NCBI GenBank assembly: GCA_937920255.1 | Contig: CALDSL010000430.1 | Span: 1-15,337, forward strand | Source of the DNA: an uncultured Anaerolineaceae bacterium | Lineage (GTDB): Bacteria; Chloroflexota; Anaerolineae; Anaerolineales; Anaerolineaceae | Direction: 5' to 3' | Length of the DNA: 15,337 nucleotides | In this document: in pieces, positions 6,990-14,114 of the stretch | How the letters are laid out: the number at the start of each line of letters is the position of its first letter | Numbering within the stretch: position 1 is the first letter of the stretch | Made by a program: the position numbers and the translations under genes | Notes under the pieces: generated by a model | The model's database searches: none | What the model was told of the DNA's origin: nothing | Seen by the model: only the letters and a program-made list of their open reading frames with translations

Positions 6990-7772
6990 TTAAAACGTGC
7001 GGCGTTCGGTGTCTTCCATCACCACCGGGTTGCGCAGCACGCCGATGCCCTCGATGCTGACCTCGACCACATCATTGGCGGTCAGCGGGCCGACGCCGGC
7101 CGGCGTGCCGGTCAGGATGATGTCACCTGCTTCCAGCGTCATCACCGATGAGATGAAGGCGATCAACTGCGGCACACTGAAGATCATCTCGCGCGTCGAG
7201 GCCATCTGGCGCATTTCGTTGTTGACGCGGCAGGTGACCAGCGCATCGGTCAGGTCGAAGTCGGTTTCGATCCATGGCCCCAGCGGGCAGAAAGTGTCGA
7301 AGCCCTTGCCGCGGGTGAACTGCACATCGCGCCGCTGCAGATCGCGCGCGGTAACGTCGTTGGCAATGGTGTAGCCGAACACGTGCTCCAGAGCGCGCTC
7401 AGGTGGGATCCAGCGCCCGCGTTTGCCGATCACCACCACCAGCTCGCCTTCGTGATCCACCTGGCGCGACTGCGGCGGCAGCACAATCTTTTCACCGGTA
7501 GCAATAACCGAAGACGGCGGTTTGAGAAACAGTAGCGGGATATCCGGCACCGGGTTGTTCAGTTCTTTGGCGTGCTCTTCGTAGTTGCGCCCCACGCAAA
7601 TGATTTTTCCGGGTAACACCGGAGCCAGCAGGCGCACCGATTCGAGGGGAATCTCCGCTTCCATACGGCGGAACTCGCCGAACGGTGTGCCCTCCAGGCT
7701 TCCCACCCGGTCTTCATAAACCCAACCAAAGCGCGGCTCTCCCTGGCCGATCTGATAGCGTACAAAACGCAT
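6990..7772 (-). CDS. Fumarylacetoacetate hydrolase (FAH) family protein
   Basis: Metal-dependent hydrolase, isomerase or decarboxylase of the FAH superfamily, cytosolic; members act on 2-oxo/enol acids from aromatic catabolism or on oxaloacetate-type or acylpyruvate substrates. In the 260 residues the N-terminal short domain (1-50) is followed by the FAH core. Metal ligands fit E108 and E110 (in DHEGELVVVIG) and D139 (in GYTIANDVTARDLQ); RGKGFDTFCPLGP (154-166) and TGTPAGVGPL (221-230) are family hallmarks, and KIICVGRNYEEHAKE (56-70) is typical of the COG0179 branch. AGGAGG (7779-7784) sits six bases before the ATG. It is alone on its strand, so no pathway context narrows the substrate. Confidence 0.93.
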   Translation of the reverse strand: MRFVRYQIGQGEPRFGWVYEDRVGSLEGTPFGEFRRMEAEIPLESVRLLAPVLPGKIICVGRNYEEHAKELNNPVPDIPLLFLKPPSSVIATGEKIVLPPQSRQVDHEGELVVVIGKRGRWIPPERALEHVFGYTIANDVTARDLQRRDVQFTRGKGFDTFCPLGPWIETDFDLTDALVTCRVNNEMRQMASTREMIFSVPQLIAFISSVMTLEAGDIILTGTPAGVGPLTANDVVEVSIEGIGVLRNPVVMEDTERRTF

Positions 7773-7810
7773 GGCACCCCTCCTGTGGTGTATGATGGTT
7801 ATTCGAATTA

Positions 7811-7838
7811 ATTATAGACGCATCCGGCATTGATGAAA
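7811..7838 (-). promoter_or_regulatory. Candidate promoter of the FAH-family gene
   Basis: Minus strand TATAAT (7811-7816) is perfect; the best -35 at 16 bp is TTTCAT (7833-7838), which is poor. A start near 7804 gives a leader of about 32 nt. It overlaps the rightward tRNA promoter, so the two polymerases may compete. Confidence 0.5.
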
Positions 7839-7858
7839 CCGGCAAGAGGCGATATAAT
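7830..7858 (+). promoter_or_regulatory. Promoter of tRNA-Val
   Basis: TTGATG (7830-7835, four of six) and a perfect TATAAT (7853-7858) with exactly 17 bp between. The mature tRNA starts 13 bases after the -10, leaving a very short 5' leader for RNase P. Confidence 0.8.
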
Positions 7859-7871
7859 AACTGCGTTTCTG

Positions 7872-7945
7872 GGGCGGTTAGCTCAGTTGGTTAGAGCATC
7901 GCTTTTACACAGCGGAGGTCGTAGGTTCGAGTCCTATACCGCCCA
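7872..7945 (+). tRNA. tRNA-Val (anticodon UAC)
   Basis: All arms fold: acceptor GGGCGGT with ACCGCCC, D stem GCTC/GAGC, anticodon stem TCGCT/AGCGG with loop TTTACAC (anticodon TAC, reads GUA), variable loop AGGTC, T stem GTAGG/CCTAT with loop TTCGAGT, and discriminator A at 7945. CCA is not encoded (next bases are CTC), so it must be added by the nucleotidyltransferase. No terminator follows directly. Confidence 0.97.
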
Positions 7946-7983
7946 CTCCCCCTCCATTCTGGAAGTCCATTGTTTTGCATTTT

Positions 7984-8002
7984 GGCGATCACCCAGGTCG
8001 CC
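7984..8002 (+). repeat. Stem-loop between tRNA-Val and the 119-aa gene
   Basis: GGCGATC (7984-7990) pairs with GGTCGCC (7996-8002), seven pairs including one U-G, around the loop ACCCA. No T-tract follows, so it is not an intrinsic terminator. It may be an RNA processing or protecting structure on a tRNA-mRNA transcript, or chance. Confidence 0.4.
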
Positions 8003-8022
8003 TGACGTGACGTCTGTGACGT
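8003..8022. repeat. Three TGACGT copies in the leader of the 119-aa gene
   Basis: TGACGT occurs at 8003-8008, 8008-8013 and 8017-8022; the first two share a base and create the odd palindrome GACGT-G-ACGTC (8004-8014). The third lies 9 bp from the second. The cluster sits 20 bp upstream of the start codon. It could be an operator; evidence is only the repetition. Confidence 0.35.
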
Positions 8023-8041
8023 TTGCCAGAAAGGAGCAGCC

Positions 8042-8401
8042 ATGTATATCGTCGACGAAGCCTTTCGCGCTTACTTTCTCATCCACCGCCTGCCGCGGTT
8101 AAAGTTCCATAACGCCCATATGCAGAAAAACAGCCTGTACGAGCTGGTGGTGGATCCACACTTCTACTGGCCGGATGTGTGCTACGCAATCATGACCGTT
8201 GAACCGGAGAAAATCCTGCTCTACGAGGCGGTGATGGTGGTCGACCCGACCCTCAGGCTGCCCACGCGCACCACGCTCAGCCCCAAAGGGCGCTATGTGC
8301 TGGCCTGGGAGCGCACGCCCACGCGCGCCACGATTATCCGCGCGTTCGAGTGGGTGCTGTCAGTCACCGAAGAAGGGTATACCGCGTTCTCGGCCAACTA
8401 A
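8042..8401 (+). CDS. Conserved-looking hypothetical protein, 119 aa
   Basis: I do not recognise the family. The frame is supported by AAGGAG (8031-8036), five bases before the ATG, and by the strong terminator starting three bases after its stop. The protein is soluble with no signal or membrane segment. It is rich in aromatic and Val residues, with segments SLYELVVDPHFYWPDV (31-46) and LLYEAVMVVDPTLRLP (59-74), then a stretch of alternating basic and Thr residues (RTTLSPKGRYVLAWERTPTR) and a helical tail; an alpha/beta single-domain fold is likely. I found no promoter of its own between tRNA-Val and the gene, so it may be cotranscribed with the tRNA. Confidence 0.75.
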   Translation: MYIVDEAFRAYFLIHRLPRLKFHNAHMQKNSLYELVVDPHFYWPDVCYAIMTVEPEKILLYEAVMVVDPTLRLPTRTTLSPKGRYVLAWERTPTRATIIRAFEWVLSVTEEGYTAFSAN

Positions 8402-8404
8402 ACC

Positions 8405-8449
8405 AGTAGGTCAGCGGGGCGTCTGAAGGCGCCCCGCTGACCTACTTTT
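8405..8449. terminator. Strong intrinsic terminator shared by convergent genes
   Basis: A 17-bp stem (AGTAGGTCAGCGGGGCG, 8405-8421, with its complement at 8430-8446) and an 8-nt loop TCTGAAGG, followed rightward by TTTTA. It begins three bases after the 119-aa gene's stop and ends just before the stop of the leftward AttH-like gene at 8454, so it can serve both. Confidence 0.92.
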
Positions 8450-8453
8450 ATAT

Positions 8454-9626
8454 CTACAACCTACCCTGCATCGAGCTTTCGTAACCGGTCAGTTCCACGT
8501 AGCCGTTCCCGGCCACGGTCTGCCCCTGGCGCGTGCCGCTGACGCTCACCGCGCCTTCCCAATAGATGAACGATACGTTCAATTCCTGATCCTGGATATG
8601 CGGCTCGACTTGCAACTGGATGTCCTCATCCGGGATGCTCACCTGCCAGCCGGATGGATACACCGCGCCGGAGTGCGGGCTGGTCCACTGCCCGGTGGCC
8701 GTGATGCTGAAGTCCTCCCGCGCCAGGGCGCGCGTGCTGCCGTCCGGGCGCACGACTGAACCACTGGAGTAATCGTCGATGCCGCCGTCTTCGCGGCGCA
8801 GGATGAAGAGCATCAACTCGCTGCCGTCATCCAGTTGGATGGAGAACCAGTCCCAGCCCACCAGTGACGCGCCCAGCGCGCTGGTGCTGAACTCGTGATC
8901 TTTCCAGCTCAACCCGCTGACAGCGAATTCCTCGCCACCAGCACGCACCGTGCCGCGCGCTTCCATGCGCGTCTGGCTGTAATAGTAGGAAGCATTCCCC
9001 GGCTCGGGGCCTTTGGGGCTGTAACCGTCCACGCCCTGCAACACCGGCCCGCGCACATCGTTCAATTCCAGATCGAGGGCGATATCATCCTGCGCGGCAC
9101 GCAGCCGGTAGCGCCCATCCGCCACCTGCTCCACTAACCAATCCTCCAGCCACACGCGGTACGCCGGTTCCACAGTTGCGCCGGCCAATCCGGCCGACCC
9201 GCGCGAGAAGCGTTCAAAATAGCGGAAGCGGTTGGCGCTGACATCTGTGAGAGTGAAATGCGCCATGTAGACCTGCTCGGCTGCCCAGCCTGACACGCGC
9301 TCGGCGCGTTGTTCGGCGGGTTGCACGGCACGGCGGAAGAACGTGAGCTGGAAGCCAAAGTGCCGCCCGTCCTCGGCCTGTAGATTGCCGGTATAGTACC
9401 ACCACTCGCTCTGGAAATCATCATGCGGGCCGAAATCGCGCGGGAACTTCAGCTCCAGGCTGCCATCGGCGCGGGCATAGGCGGCCGTGTTTTCGGCTTC
9501 CAGCCCGATCAGTTGCGCCCGGGCCGGTTCGTCCGCCCGCTGGCGCAGTAACAACGCCGCTGCTGTGGCAAGAACGGCAACAATAATGGCTATGCGAAAA
9601 ATCATATTTCGTGTCCGGTTCTTCAT
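8454..9626 (-). CDS. AttH/CrtC-like lipocalin-fold secreted protein (COG5621 type)
   Basis: Member of the AttH / carotenoid 1,2-hydratase-like (lipocalin pair) family, annotated as predicted secreted hydrolase. The 390-residue protein has a short basic N-terminus and a membrane anchor or signal (9-28), then two lipocalin-like barrels. Family motifs seen: SEWWYYTGNL (73-82), FGFQLTFFR (90-98), GYSPKG (201-206), ASYYYSQTR (212-220), GLSWKDHEFS (238-247), GWDWFSIQLDDG (257-268) and YVELTGY (376-382). No carotenoid genes are nearby, so a hydratase role is not supported; instead it lies 4 nt after an FtsX-type permease gene, matching the known pairing of AttH-like proteins with ABC exporters. GAGGA precedes the ATG. 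Role is probably periplasmic or extracytoplasmic handling of a hydrophobic ligand, inferred. Confidence 0.88.
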   Translation of the reverse strand: MKNRTRNMIFRIAIIVAVLATAAALLLRQRADEPARAQLIGLEAENTAAYARADGSLELKFPRDFGPHDDFQSEWWYYTGNLQAEDGRHFGFQLTFFRRAVQPAEQRAERVSGWAAEQVYMAHFTLTDVSANRFRYFERFSRGSAGLAGATVEPAYRVWLEDWLVEQVADGRYRLRAAQDDIALDLELNDVRGPVLQGVDGYSPKGPEPGNASYYYSQTRMEARGTVRAGGEEFAVSGLSWKDHEFSTSALGASLVGWDWFSIQLDDGSELMLFILRREDGGIDDYSSGSVVRPDGSTRALAREDFSITATGQWTSPHSGAVYPSGWQVSIPDEDIQLQVEPHIQDQELNVSFIYWEGAVSVSGTRQGQTVAGNGYVELTGYESSMQGRL

Positions 9627-9630
9627 CGCG

Positions 9631-12201
9631 CTATTCCTCGCGGATGGCGGCTGCTGCGGCCATGCGCCCCATCTTGCGCGCCGGGTAGATACCTGCCAGC
9701 AGCGCGGCGGTCATGGCAATCACCAGCGCCTGTAAGAATGCCTCGGGCGTTAGGGCGAGTTGCAGCGTCCAGCCAAAGGAGCGTTTATTAATGACGTAAA
9801 TCAGGATGACGGCCAGGGCGTAACCGGTGGGCATGGCCAGCAGACCAGCAACCAGCCCCATCAGACCCGTCTCGAGCATCACCAGCCGCCACAACTGGCG
9901 CGCGGTCAGCCCCAGCGCGCGCAGGATGCCGATCTCCTTCTCTTTCTCTAACTGCAGCAGCAGCAGCGCACTGAGCACGCCCATAAAGGCCACGGTGGTG
10001 GCCAGCACGCGCAGTGCCGAGGTGATGGCAAAGGTGCGGTCGAACACTTCCAGCACGTCTGCACGCAGGCCGGCGTTGGAACGGATCACCAGGCGCTGTT
10101 CGCTTTTCAGCCCGTCCTGCAAGGCGCGCGCCACGCTGTCCGGGTTATCGCCGGGTGGCAAGCGCAGCCCGAGCGCGGTGACGGTGGTATCATCCCAGTC
10201 GCGCTGGTAGCGCGGCATGGCGGTCTGCACCAGGCCTTCGCTGGTGGCGTAATCGTAAAACACACCCAGGATCGGGTAGGCTTTCAATCCCTGGCTGGTG
10301 TACAGTTCGATGCTGTCGCCCTGCTGTAGATCCAGCCGGTTGGCCAGAGATTCCGAGATGATCACCTCACCCACCAGCAGGCGGTCCCATACCTCCTCCG
10401 GCCGGCTGCCGAGGGTGATAAATAGTCGTTCTTCGCCAATATTCGGATTCTGGAACGCGGTCAGCTTCACCGGCCCCTGGGGCGAATCGACCGTGGTGGC
10501 GCGCACCAGATCCACTCGTTCCGCGCCCGGCCAAGCGCGCACCTGCTCCACCACCGCCGGGTCGACCGGCGTGGATGGCTGCGACTGGTTGAAATCCGGC
10601 GCGGTGACGTACACATCGCTGGACAGGCTCTGTTCCAACCACACGTTCACGGTGTAACGGAAGCTGTCTATCATCAAGGTTACGCCCACGGTGACGGCCA
10701 CCGCCACCATCAACGCCGCCACGGCCACCGAGGTGCGGCTGAGCGAGTTTTCCAGGCTGCGCGGCGCCATGCGCCCCAAAAAGCCAAATAAGCGCGCGCT
10801 GATAGGCGTGACCAGCCGCACCAACGCCACCATGCTCAAGGCGGCCAGCATGGCAAACCCCACGGTGACCGCGAACGTGCCGCCAAAACCCAACAGCAGG
10901 TTATTGAGCGGCAAAAGGAACAGCAGCACGCCCACCGCAATCGTCACCAGCCCTGCCAGTGCGGTGACCACCACCGCGCGGCGCGCTTTGGTTTCCAATC
11001 CTGAGCGCGAGAGGGCCGCGCGCGGCGGCACGGATGCCGCTTCCCAGGCGGGTGGAAAGGCGGTGGCCAATGTGGCCAGCAGCCCCAACAGCCCGCCTTT
11101 GATCAGGCTGGAGACCGGCACGCCCTGCGCCTGCACGGTGGTGGTGAAGTACAGATCATTGATCGTTTGGGTGACGGCGCGCACCGTGCCCTGCCCCATG
11201 AAGATCCCCAGGCCAATACCCAGCAGCGAGCCGATCACGCCCACGATCAGGGCTTCGGTGGCGACCAGCATGAAGATTTCACTCCGGGTAACGCCCAGGC
11301 AGCGCAGCGTCCCAAACAGCGGGCGGCGCTGTACTACCGAAAAGGTCATGGTGTTGTAAATGAGGAACAGCCCCACTACCAGCGCCAGCATGCTAAGCGC
11401 CGAGAGATTGATGCGGAACGCGGCGGTCATCTGGTCCAGCGTGCCGCTGCGCGCTTCGACCCCCGCCACGCGCACCCCCACCGGCAACAGCGCCTGGATC
11501 GCGTCCACCAAGGCGGGGTCGTTCTTTGGCAGAATCAAGTCCACGTAGCTCAGCCGGCCCTGCAGCCCGGTCAGTTCCTGCGCGGTGGCGATATCCGCCA
11601 GCACAACCCCCTCCAGCGTGCGCGCGCTGATGCTGTCCTGCGGCTCCAGTAGCCCCACTACGGTCACGGGCTGCACGCGCCCGCTGATATCGAGCTCCAT
11701 TTCCGATCCGAGTTCCAACCCGTAGCGTTCAGCCACCGGGCGCGAGAGCAGCACGCTGCCTGGCCGGGTGAGAAACGTCACCAACTGGTCAAAGCTGGCG
11801 GTCTGGTCGCCGCTTAAATACGGGCGGAAAGGAGCGTCGGCAAACGGGTCGATGCCCAGAAGCTGCATGGGCAGGTCGCCCAGTTGCGGCGAGGAAACCG
11901 TGGCGCTGATCACCGGCGCAGCTTCGCGCACCGCCCCCGCACGGCGCAGTTGGATATAGATTTGCTCGTCCAAACCCTGTGGCCCGCCGCTGATCTGGTG
12001 CGTGGCGCGGCCGGCTACCGCCTCGGTGCTCAACTCGAACGCGCGGCTGGCGCTGGCATTGGCCAGGTCGATGGCCACCATCACCGCCACGCCCAGCGCG
12101 ATCCCCAGCACCATCAGCAGCGTCTGCCAGCGTCGGCGCACCACATAGCGCCAGCCTACGTTGCGCAGACCGGGCGGGAATATGCGAACTTCGCCGGCCA
12201 T
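9631..12201 (-). CDS. ABC transporter permease, 10-TM FtsX/YbbP type
   Basis: Large membrane permease of the MacB/LolE/YbbP (FtsX-like) superfamily, 856 residues. Membrane segments predicted by eye: 26-46, 266-288, 312-336, 364-382, 408-430, 438-462, 488-512, 727-750, 774-802 and 822-840. Two extracytoplasmic domains of about 220 residues (47-265 and 513-726) separate two FtsX cores, each with the conserved pattern after its first helix: RRPLFGTLRCLGVTRSEIF (292-310) and KEKEIGILRALGLTARQL (753-770), the coupling loops for the ATPase. This doubled layout resembles YbbP (COG3127) rather than half-size MacB. Such systems use ATP for mechanotransmission or lipid/lipoprotein handling. It starts one base after the ATPase stop and ends four bases before the AttH-like gene. 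Confidence 0.92.
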   Translation of the reverse strand: MAGEVRIFPPGLRNVGWRYVVRRRWQTLLMVLGIALGVAVMVAIDLANASASRAFELSTEAVAGRATHQISGGPQGLDEQIYIQLRRAGAVREAAPVISATVSSPQLGDLPMQLLGIDPFADAPFRPYLSGDQTASFDQLVTFLTRPGSVLLSRPVAERYGLELGSEMELDISGRVQPVTVVGLLEPQDSISARTLEGVVLADIATAQELTGLQGRLSYVDLILPKNDPALVDAIQALLPVGVRVAGVEARSGTLDQMTAAFRINLSALSMLALVVGLFLIYNTMTFSVVQRRPLFGTLRCLGVTRSEIFMLVATEALIVGVIGSLLGIGLGIFMGQGTVRAVTQTINDLYFTTTVQAQGVPVSSLIKGGLLGLLATLATAFPPAWEAASVPPRAALSRSGLETKARRAVVVTALAGLVTIAVGVLLFLLPLNNLLLGFGGTFAVTVGFAMLAALSMVALVRLVTPISARLFGFLGRMAPRSLENSLSRTSVAVAALMVAVAVTVGVTLMIDSFRYTVNVWLEQSLSSDVYVTAPDFNQSQPSTPVDPAVVEQVRAWPGAERVDLVRATTVDSPQGPVKLTAFQNPNIGEERLFITLGSRPEEVWDRLLVGEVIISESLANRLDLQQGDSIELYTSQGLKAYPILGVFYDYATSEGLVQTAMPRYQRDWDDTTVTALGLRLPPGDNPDSVARALQDGLKSEQRLVIRSNAGLRADVLEVFDRTFAITSALRVLATTVAFMGVLSALLLLQLEKEKEIGILRALGLTARQLWRLVMLETGLMGLVAGLLAMPTGYALAVILIYVINKRSFGWTLQLALTPEAFLQALVIAMTAALLAGIYPARKMGRMAAAAAIREE

Positions 12202-12202
12202 G

Positions 12203-12976
12203 TCAGCGATCCTTTTCGATCAACTGGCCGTCGTGCAGCGTGAACACGCGGTCGGCATAGGCCGCAGCTTCCGGGCTGTGCGTCACCAGCACCAGATTCT
12301 TGCCCGCCTGACGCGTCAGCCGGTCCAGCAGATCCATGATGGCGCGGCCGGTATCCTCATCCAGGTTGCCGGTGGGTTCATCGGCCAGCACCAGTTGCGG
12401 GTTATGCACCAGCGCGCGCGCAATCGAAACGCGCTGCTGCTCGCCGCCCGAGATGCGGTCGGGGAACGCCTCCAGGCGGTTGCCCAATCCCACCTCCTCC
12501 AGCAGCGCGCGAGCGCGCGCCTTGCCCTCGGCGTCGAACATGCCGTTCAACTCCAATGGAAGGGTAATGTTCTCCCAAACGTTGAGCGTGGGGATCAGGT
12601 TGAAAAATTGAAAGATAAACCCGATATTCTGCCGGCGATACAGCGTGCGCTGCATATCATCCAGCCCGGTCAGGCGCGTGCCGTTGAGATAAATCTCACC
12701 CGCGTCGGCCCGGTCAATACCGCTGATCAGGTTTAACAGGGTGGTTTTGCCGCTACCACTGCGTCCCAGCACGGCCACGAACTCGCCGCGCCGAAAGCCG
12801 ATGCTAAAGTCGTGCAGCACGGTGTGATATTTGCCGCCTTCTTCATAGCCTTTGCGCAGGTTTTCCAGCACGAGGAAGTTGCGGCCGTCCACCTGCCCCG
12901 CCTGTTGCGAAATGCTTTCGTAAATATCCGTCGACTTGCTCCAATTCATTTGTTTATCCAGCCTTTTACCTTGCAT
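12203..12976 (-). CDS. ABC transporter ATP-binding protein (LolD/MacB-ATPase/YbbA type)
   Basis: Cytoplasmic ATPase that drives the adjoining FtsX-type permease. In the 257 residues: Walker A GRSGSGKT (71-78), Q-loop FQFFNLIPTLNVWEN (122-136), signature ISGGEQQR (175-182, usual form LSGGEQQR), Walker B LVLADEPTGNLDEDTG (195-210) and H-loop VTHSPEAA (231-238). NLIPTLNVWEN is characteristic of the LolD/MacB branch. An N-terminal extension of about 30 residues precedes the fold. The ATG at 12976 is only 8 nt from the -10 hexamer, so the transcript may be almost leaderless; the in-frame ATG at 12949 (M10) is an alternative start, also without a well-placed Shine-Dalgarno. Its stop overlaps by spacing with the permease start (1 nt apart), so translation is likely coupled. 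Confidence 0.95.
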   Translation of the reverse strand: MQGKRLDKQMNWSKSTDIYESISQQAGQVDGRNFLVLENLRKGYEEGGKYHTVLHDFSIGFRRGEFVAVLGRSGSGKTTLLNLISGIDRADAGEIYLNGTRLTGLDDMQRTLYRRQNIGFIFQFFNLIPTLNVWENITLPLELNGMFDAEGKARARALLEEVGLGNRLEAFPDRISGGEQQRVSIARALVHNPQLVLADEPTGNLDEDTGRAIMDLLDRLTRQAGKNLVLVTHSPEAAAYADRVFTLHDGQLIEKDR

Positions 12977-12984
12977 TCCCGTCT

Positions 12985-13013
12985 ATTATCCTCGATTTAC
13001 CGGTAAAAACCAA
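12985..13013 (-). promoter_or_regulatory. Promoter of the ABC exporter unit with operator-like palindrome
   Basis: Minus strand GATAAT (12985-12990, five of six) is 17 bp from TTGGTT (13008-13013, three of six). The perfect palindrome TTTACCGGTAAA (12996-13007) fills the spacer and abuts the -35. A half-site TTTACC recurs at 12965-12970, 31 bp away. The -35 lies inside the U-tract of the preceding corA terminator. Confidence 0.5.
12996..13007. repeat. Perfect palindrome TTTACCGGTAAA, candidate operator
   Basis: Each strand reads the same 12 bases. It sits between the -35 and -10 hexamers of the ABC-unit promoter, where a bound repressor would block polymerase or a MerR-like regulator would remodel the spacer. 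The regulator is not identified in the window. Confidence 0.55.
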
Positions 13014-13045
13014 AACGGGCACAATCCTTTATGAGATTGTACCCG
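13005..13045 (-). terminator. Intrinsic terminator after the corA-like gene
   Basis: On the minus strand CGGGTACAATC (13035-13045) pairs with GATTGTGCCCG (13016-13026), ten pairs with one mismatch, loop of 8 nt, followed by the U-tract TTTTGGTTTTT (13005-13015). It lies 38 nt past the corA stop. A T-rich tract of this kind makes it a normal intrinsic terminator for leftward transcription. Confidence 0.75.
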
Positions 13046-13082
13046 CTGGTGGAAAGCTTTGTAAAATCTTTGTATAATCTCG

Positions 13083-14015
13083 TTAGAACCACTGGCGCTT
13101 GTTGAATATCAGCACCACCACTCCGCTTACCATTACAATCGCCAAAAATATCGTCATATATGCCAGCGAGTGGGTGGCGCCGGGGATATCCACGTTCATG
13201 CCGAAGAACCCGGTAATGATGGTGGGGATGCTCATTACGATTGTGACCGATGTGAGGAATTTCATCACCACGTTCAGGTTGTTGGAGATGATCGACGCGA
13301 ACGCGTCCATCATCGAGCTGAGAATGTTGCTCGAGATGTTGGTCATTTCAATCGCCTGCTGGTTCTCGATGATGACATCGTCCAGCAAGTCTTCATCGTC
13401 GGCGTACATGTGGAACAACTGGCTGCGCTGCAGGCGTTCCAGCATCAGTTCATTCGAACGCAGCGCAGTGGTGAAGTACACCAGGCTTTTCTGGTATTTG
13501 AGTAACTGCATGACTTCCTTGTTCGCCATCGAGCGTTCCAGTGCATCCTCGCGCTCGTCGACCTGGCGGTTGATTTCGCGCAGAAAGCTGAGATACTTGT
13601 TGGCAGTGGCCAGCAGTACGCGCAGAACGAAACGGTTGCGCTTGCCGGTGGAAAGCCCGCGCATGCGCCCCGAACTTAGTTCATCAATGATTTCATTGGT
13701 ATACCGGCAGATGGTGAAAATGTGCCGATCGGTCATCACGATACCAAGCGGTATCGTGCCGTAGGGAATATCGACGTTTTCCCCACGGAAATACGGGATT
13801 CTCAACACGATCAGGATTTTGCCGTCATCGTCGCGCTCGGTGCGTGAGCGTTCATCGATATCCAGAGGATATGTAACGAAATCGGCAGGCAGGCCCAATC
13901 CCTGGAGGTGAATGATCTCCTCGGGGGTGGGGTCAACCACGTTAATCCAGCAGTTATTGACGTAATCGTTCACCTTTTCAAGGCCGAACTCGGTGCTTTT
14001 GTAAATGGAGATCAT
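13083..14015 (-). CDS. CorA-like divalent cation (Mg2+/Co2+) transport protein
   Basis: Homopentameric membrane channel of the CorA/MIT superfamily for Mg2+ and sometimes Co2+, Ni2+ or Zn2+. The 310-residue length is typical. A large cytoplasmic N-terminal domain (about 1-245) with long helices (e.g. LLKYQKSLVYFTTALRSNE, near 170) is followed by two C-terminal membrane segments (about 250-271 and 284-304). The pore signature GMN is at 272-274 in TGFFGMNVD, and the protein ends in a short basic tail, KRQWF. AGGAGG is five bases before the ATG at 14013-14015. The gene has its own promoter and terminator, so it is probably monocistronic. Specific ion is not deducible; the symbol is withheld because many CorA paralogs exist. 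Confidence 0.92.
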   Translation of the reverse strand: MISIYKSTEFGLEKVNDYVNNCWINVVDPTPEEIIHLQGLGLPADFVTYPLDIDERSRTERDDDGKILIVLRIPYFRGENVDIPYGTIPLGIVMTDRHIFTICRYTNEIIDELSSGRMRGLSTGKRNRFVLRVLLATANKYLSFLREINRQVDEREDALERSMANKEVMQLLKYQKSLVYFTTALRSNELMLERLQRSQLFHMYADDEDLLDDVIIENQQAIEMTNISSNILSSMMDAFASIISNNLNVVMKFLTSVTIVMSIPTIITGFFGMNVDIPGATHSLAYMTIFLAIVMVSGVVVLIFNKRQWF

Positions 14016-14046
14016 TTGGCCTCCTGCAGGATGGTTTGACGGGTAT

Positions 14047-14076
14047 ATTGTACCAAAGGCAGCGCGGTTCGGTCAG
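14047..14076 (-). promoter_or_regulatory. Candidate promoter of the corA-like gene
   Basis: Minus strand TACAAT (14047-14052, five of six) is 18 bp from CTGACC (14071-14076, four of six). A start near 14040 gives a leader of about 25 nt carrying AGGAGG. Confidence 0.5.
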
Positions 14077-14101
14077 GGAGGAACATTTGCCAAATTTGGG
14101 G

Positions 14102-14107
14102 TATAGT
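14102..14107 (+). promoter_or_regulatory. Possible -10 element for the PAP2-like/VanZ pair
   Basis: TATAGT (five of six) lies only 7 nt before the ATG at 14115, so the mRNA would be nearly leaderless. No good -35 is found at 17 bp. The perfect palindrome CCAAATTTGG (14090-14099) is located in the presumed spacer. Weak evidence. Confidence 0.3.
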
Positions 14108-14114
14108 TGTCTGC

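Noticed and set aside
10691..11359. Plus-strand open frame of 222 aa
   Set aside because: Antisense to the permease; low-complexity Thr/Ala/Arg composition typical of a shadow frame.
13073..13078. Plus-strand TATAAT just before the corA stop
   Set aside because: No -35 at a proper distance and no rightward gene follows; likely chance in an AT-rich gap.
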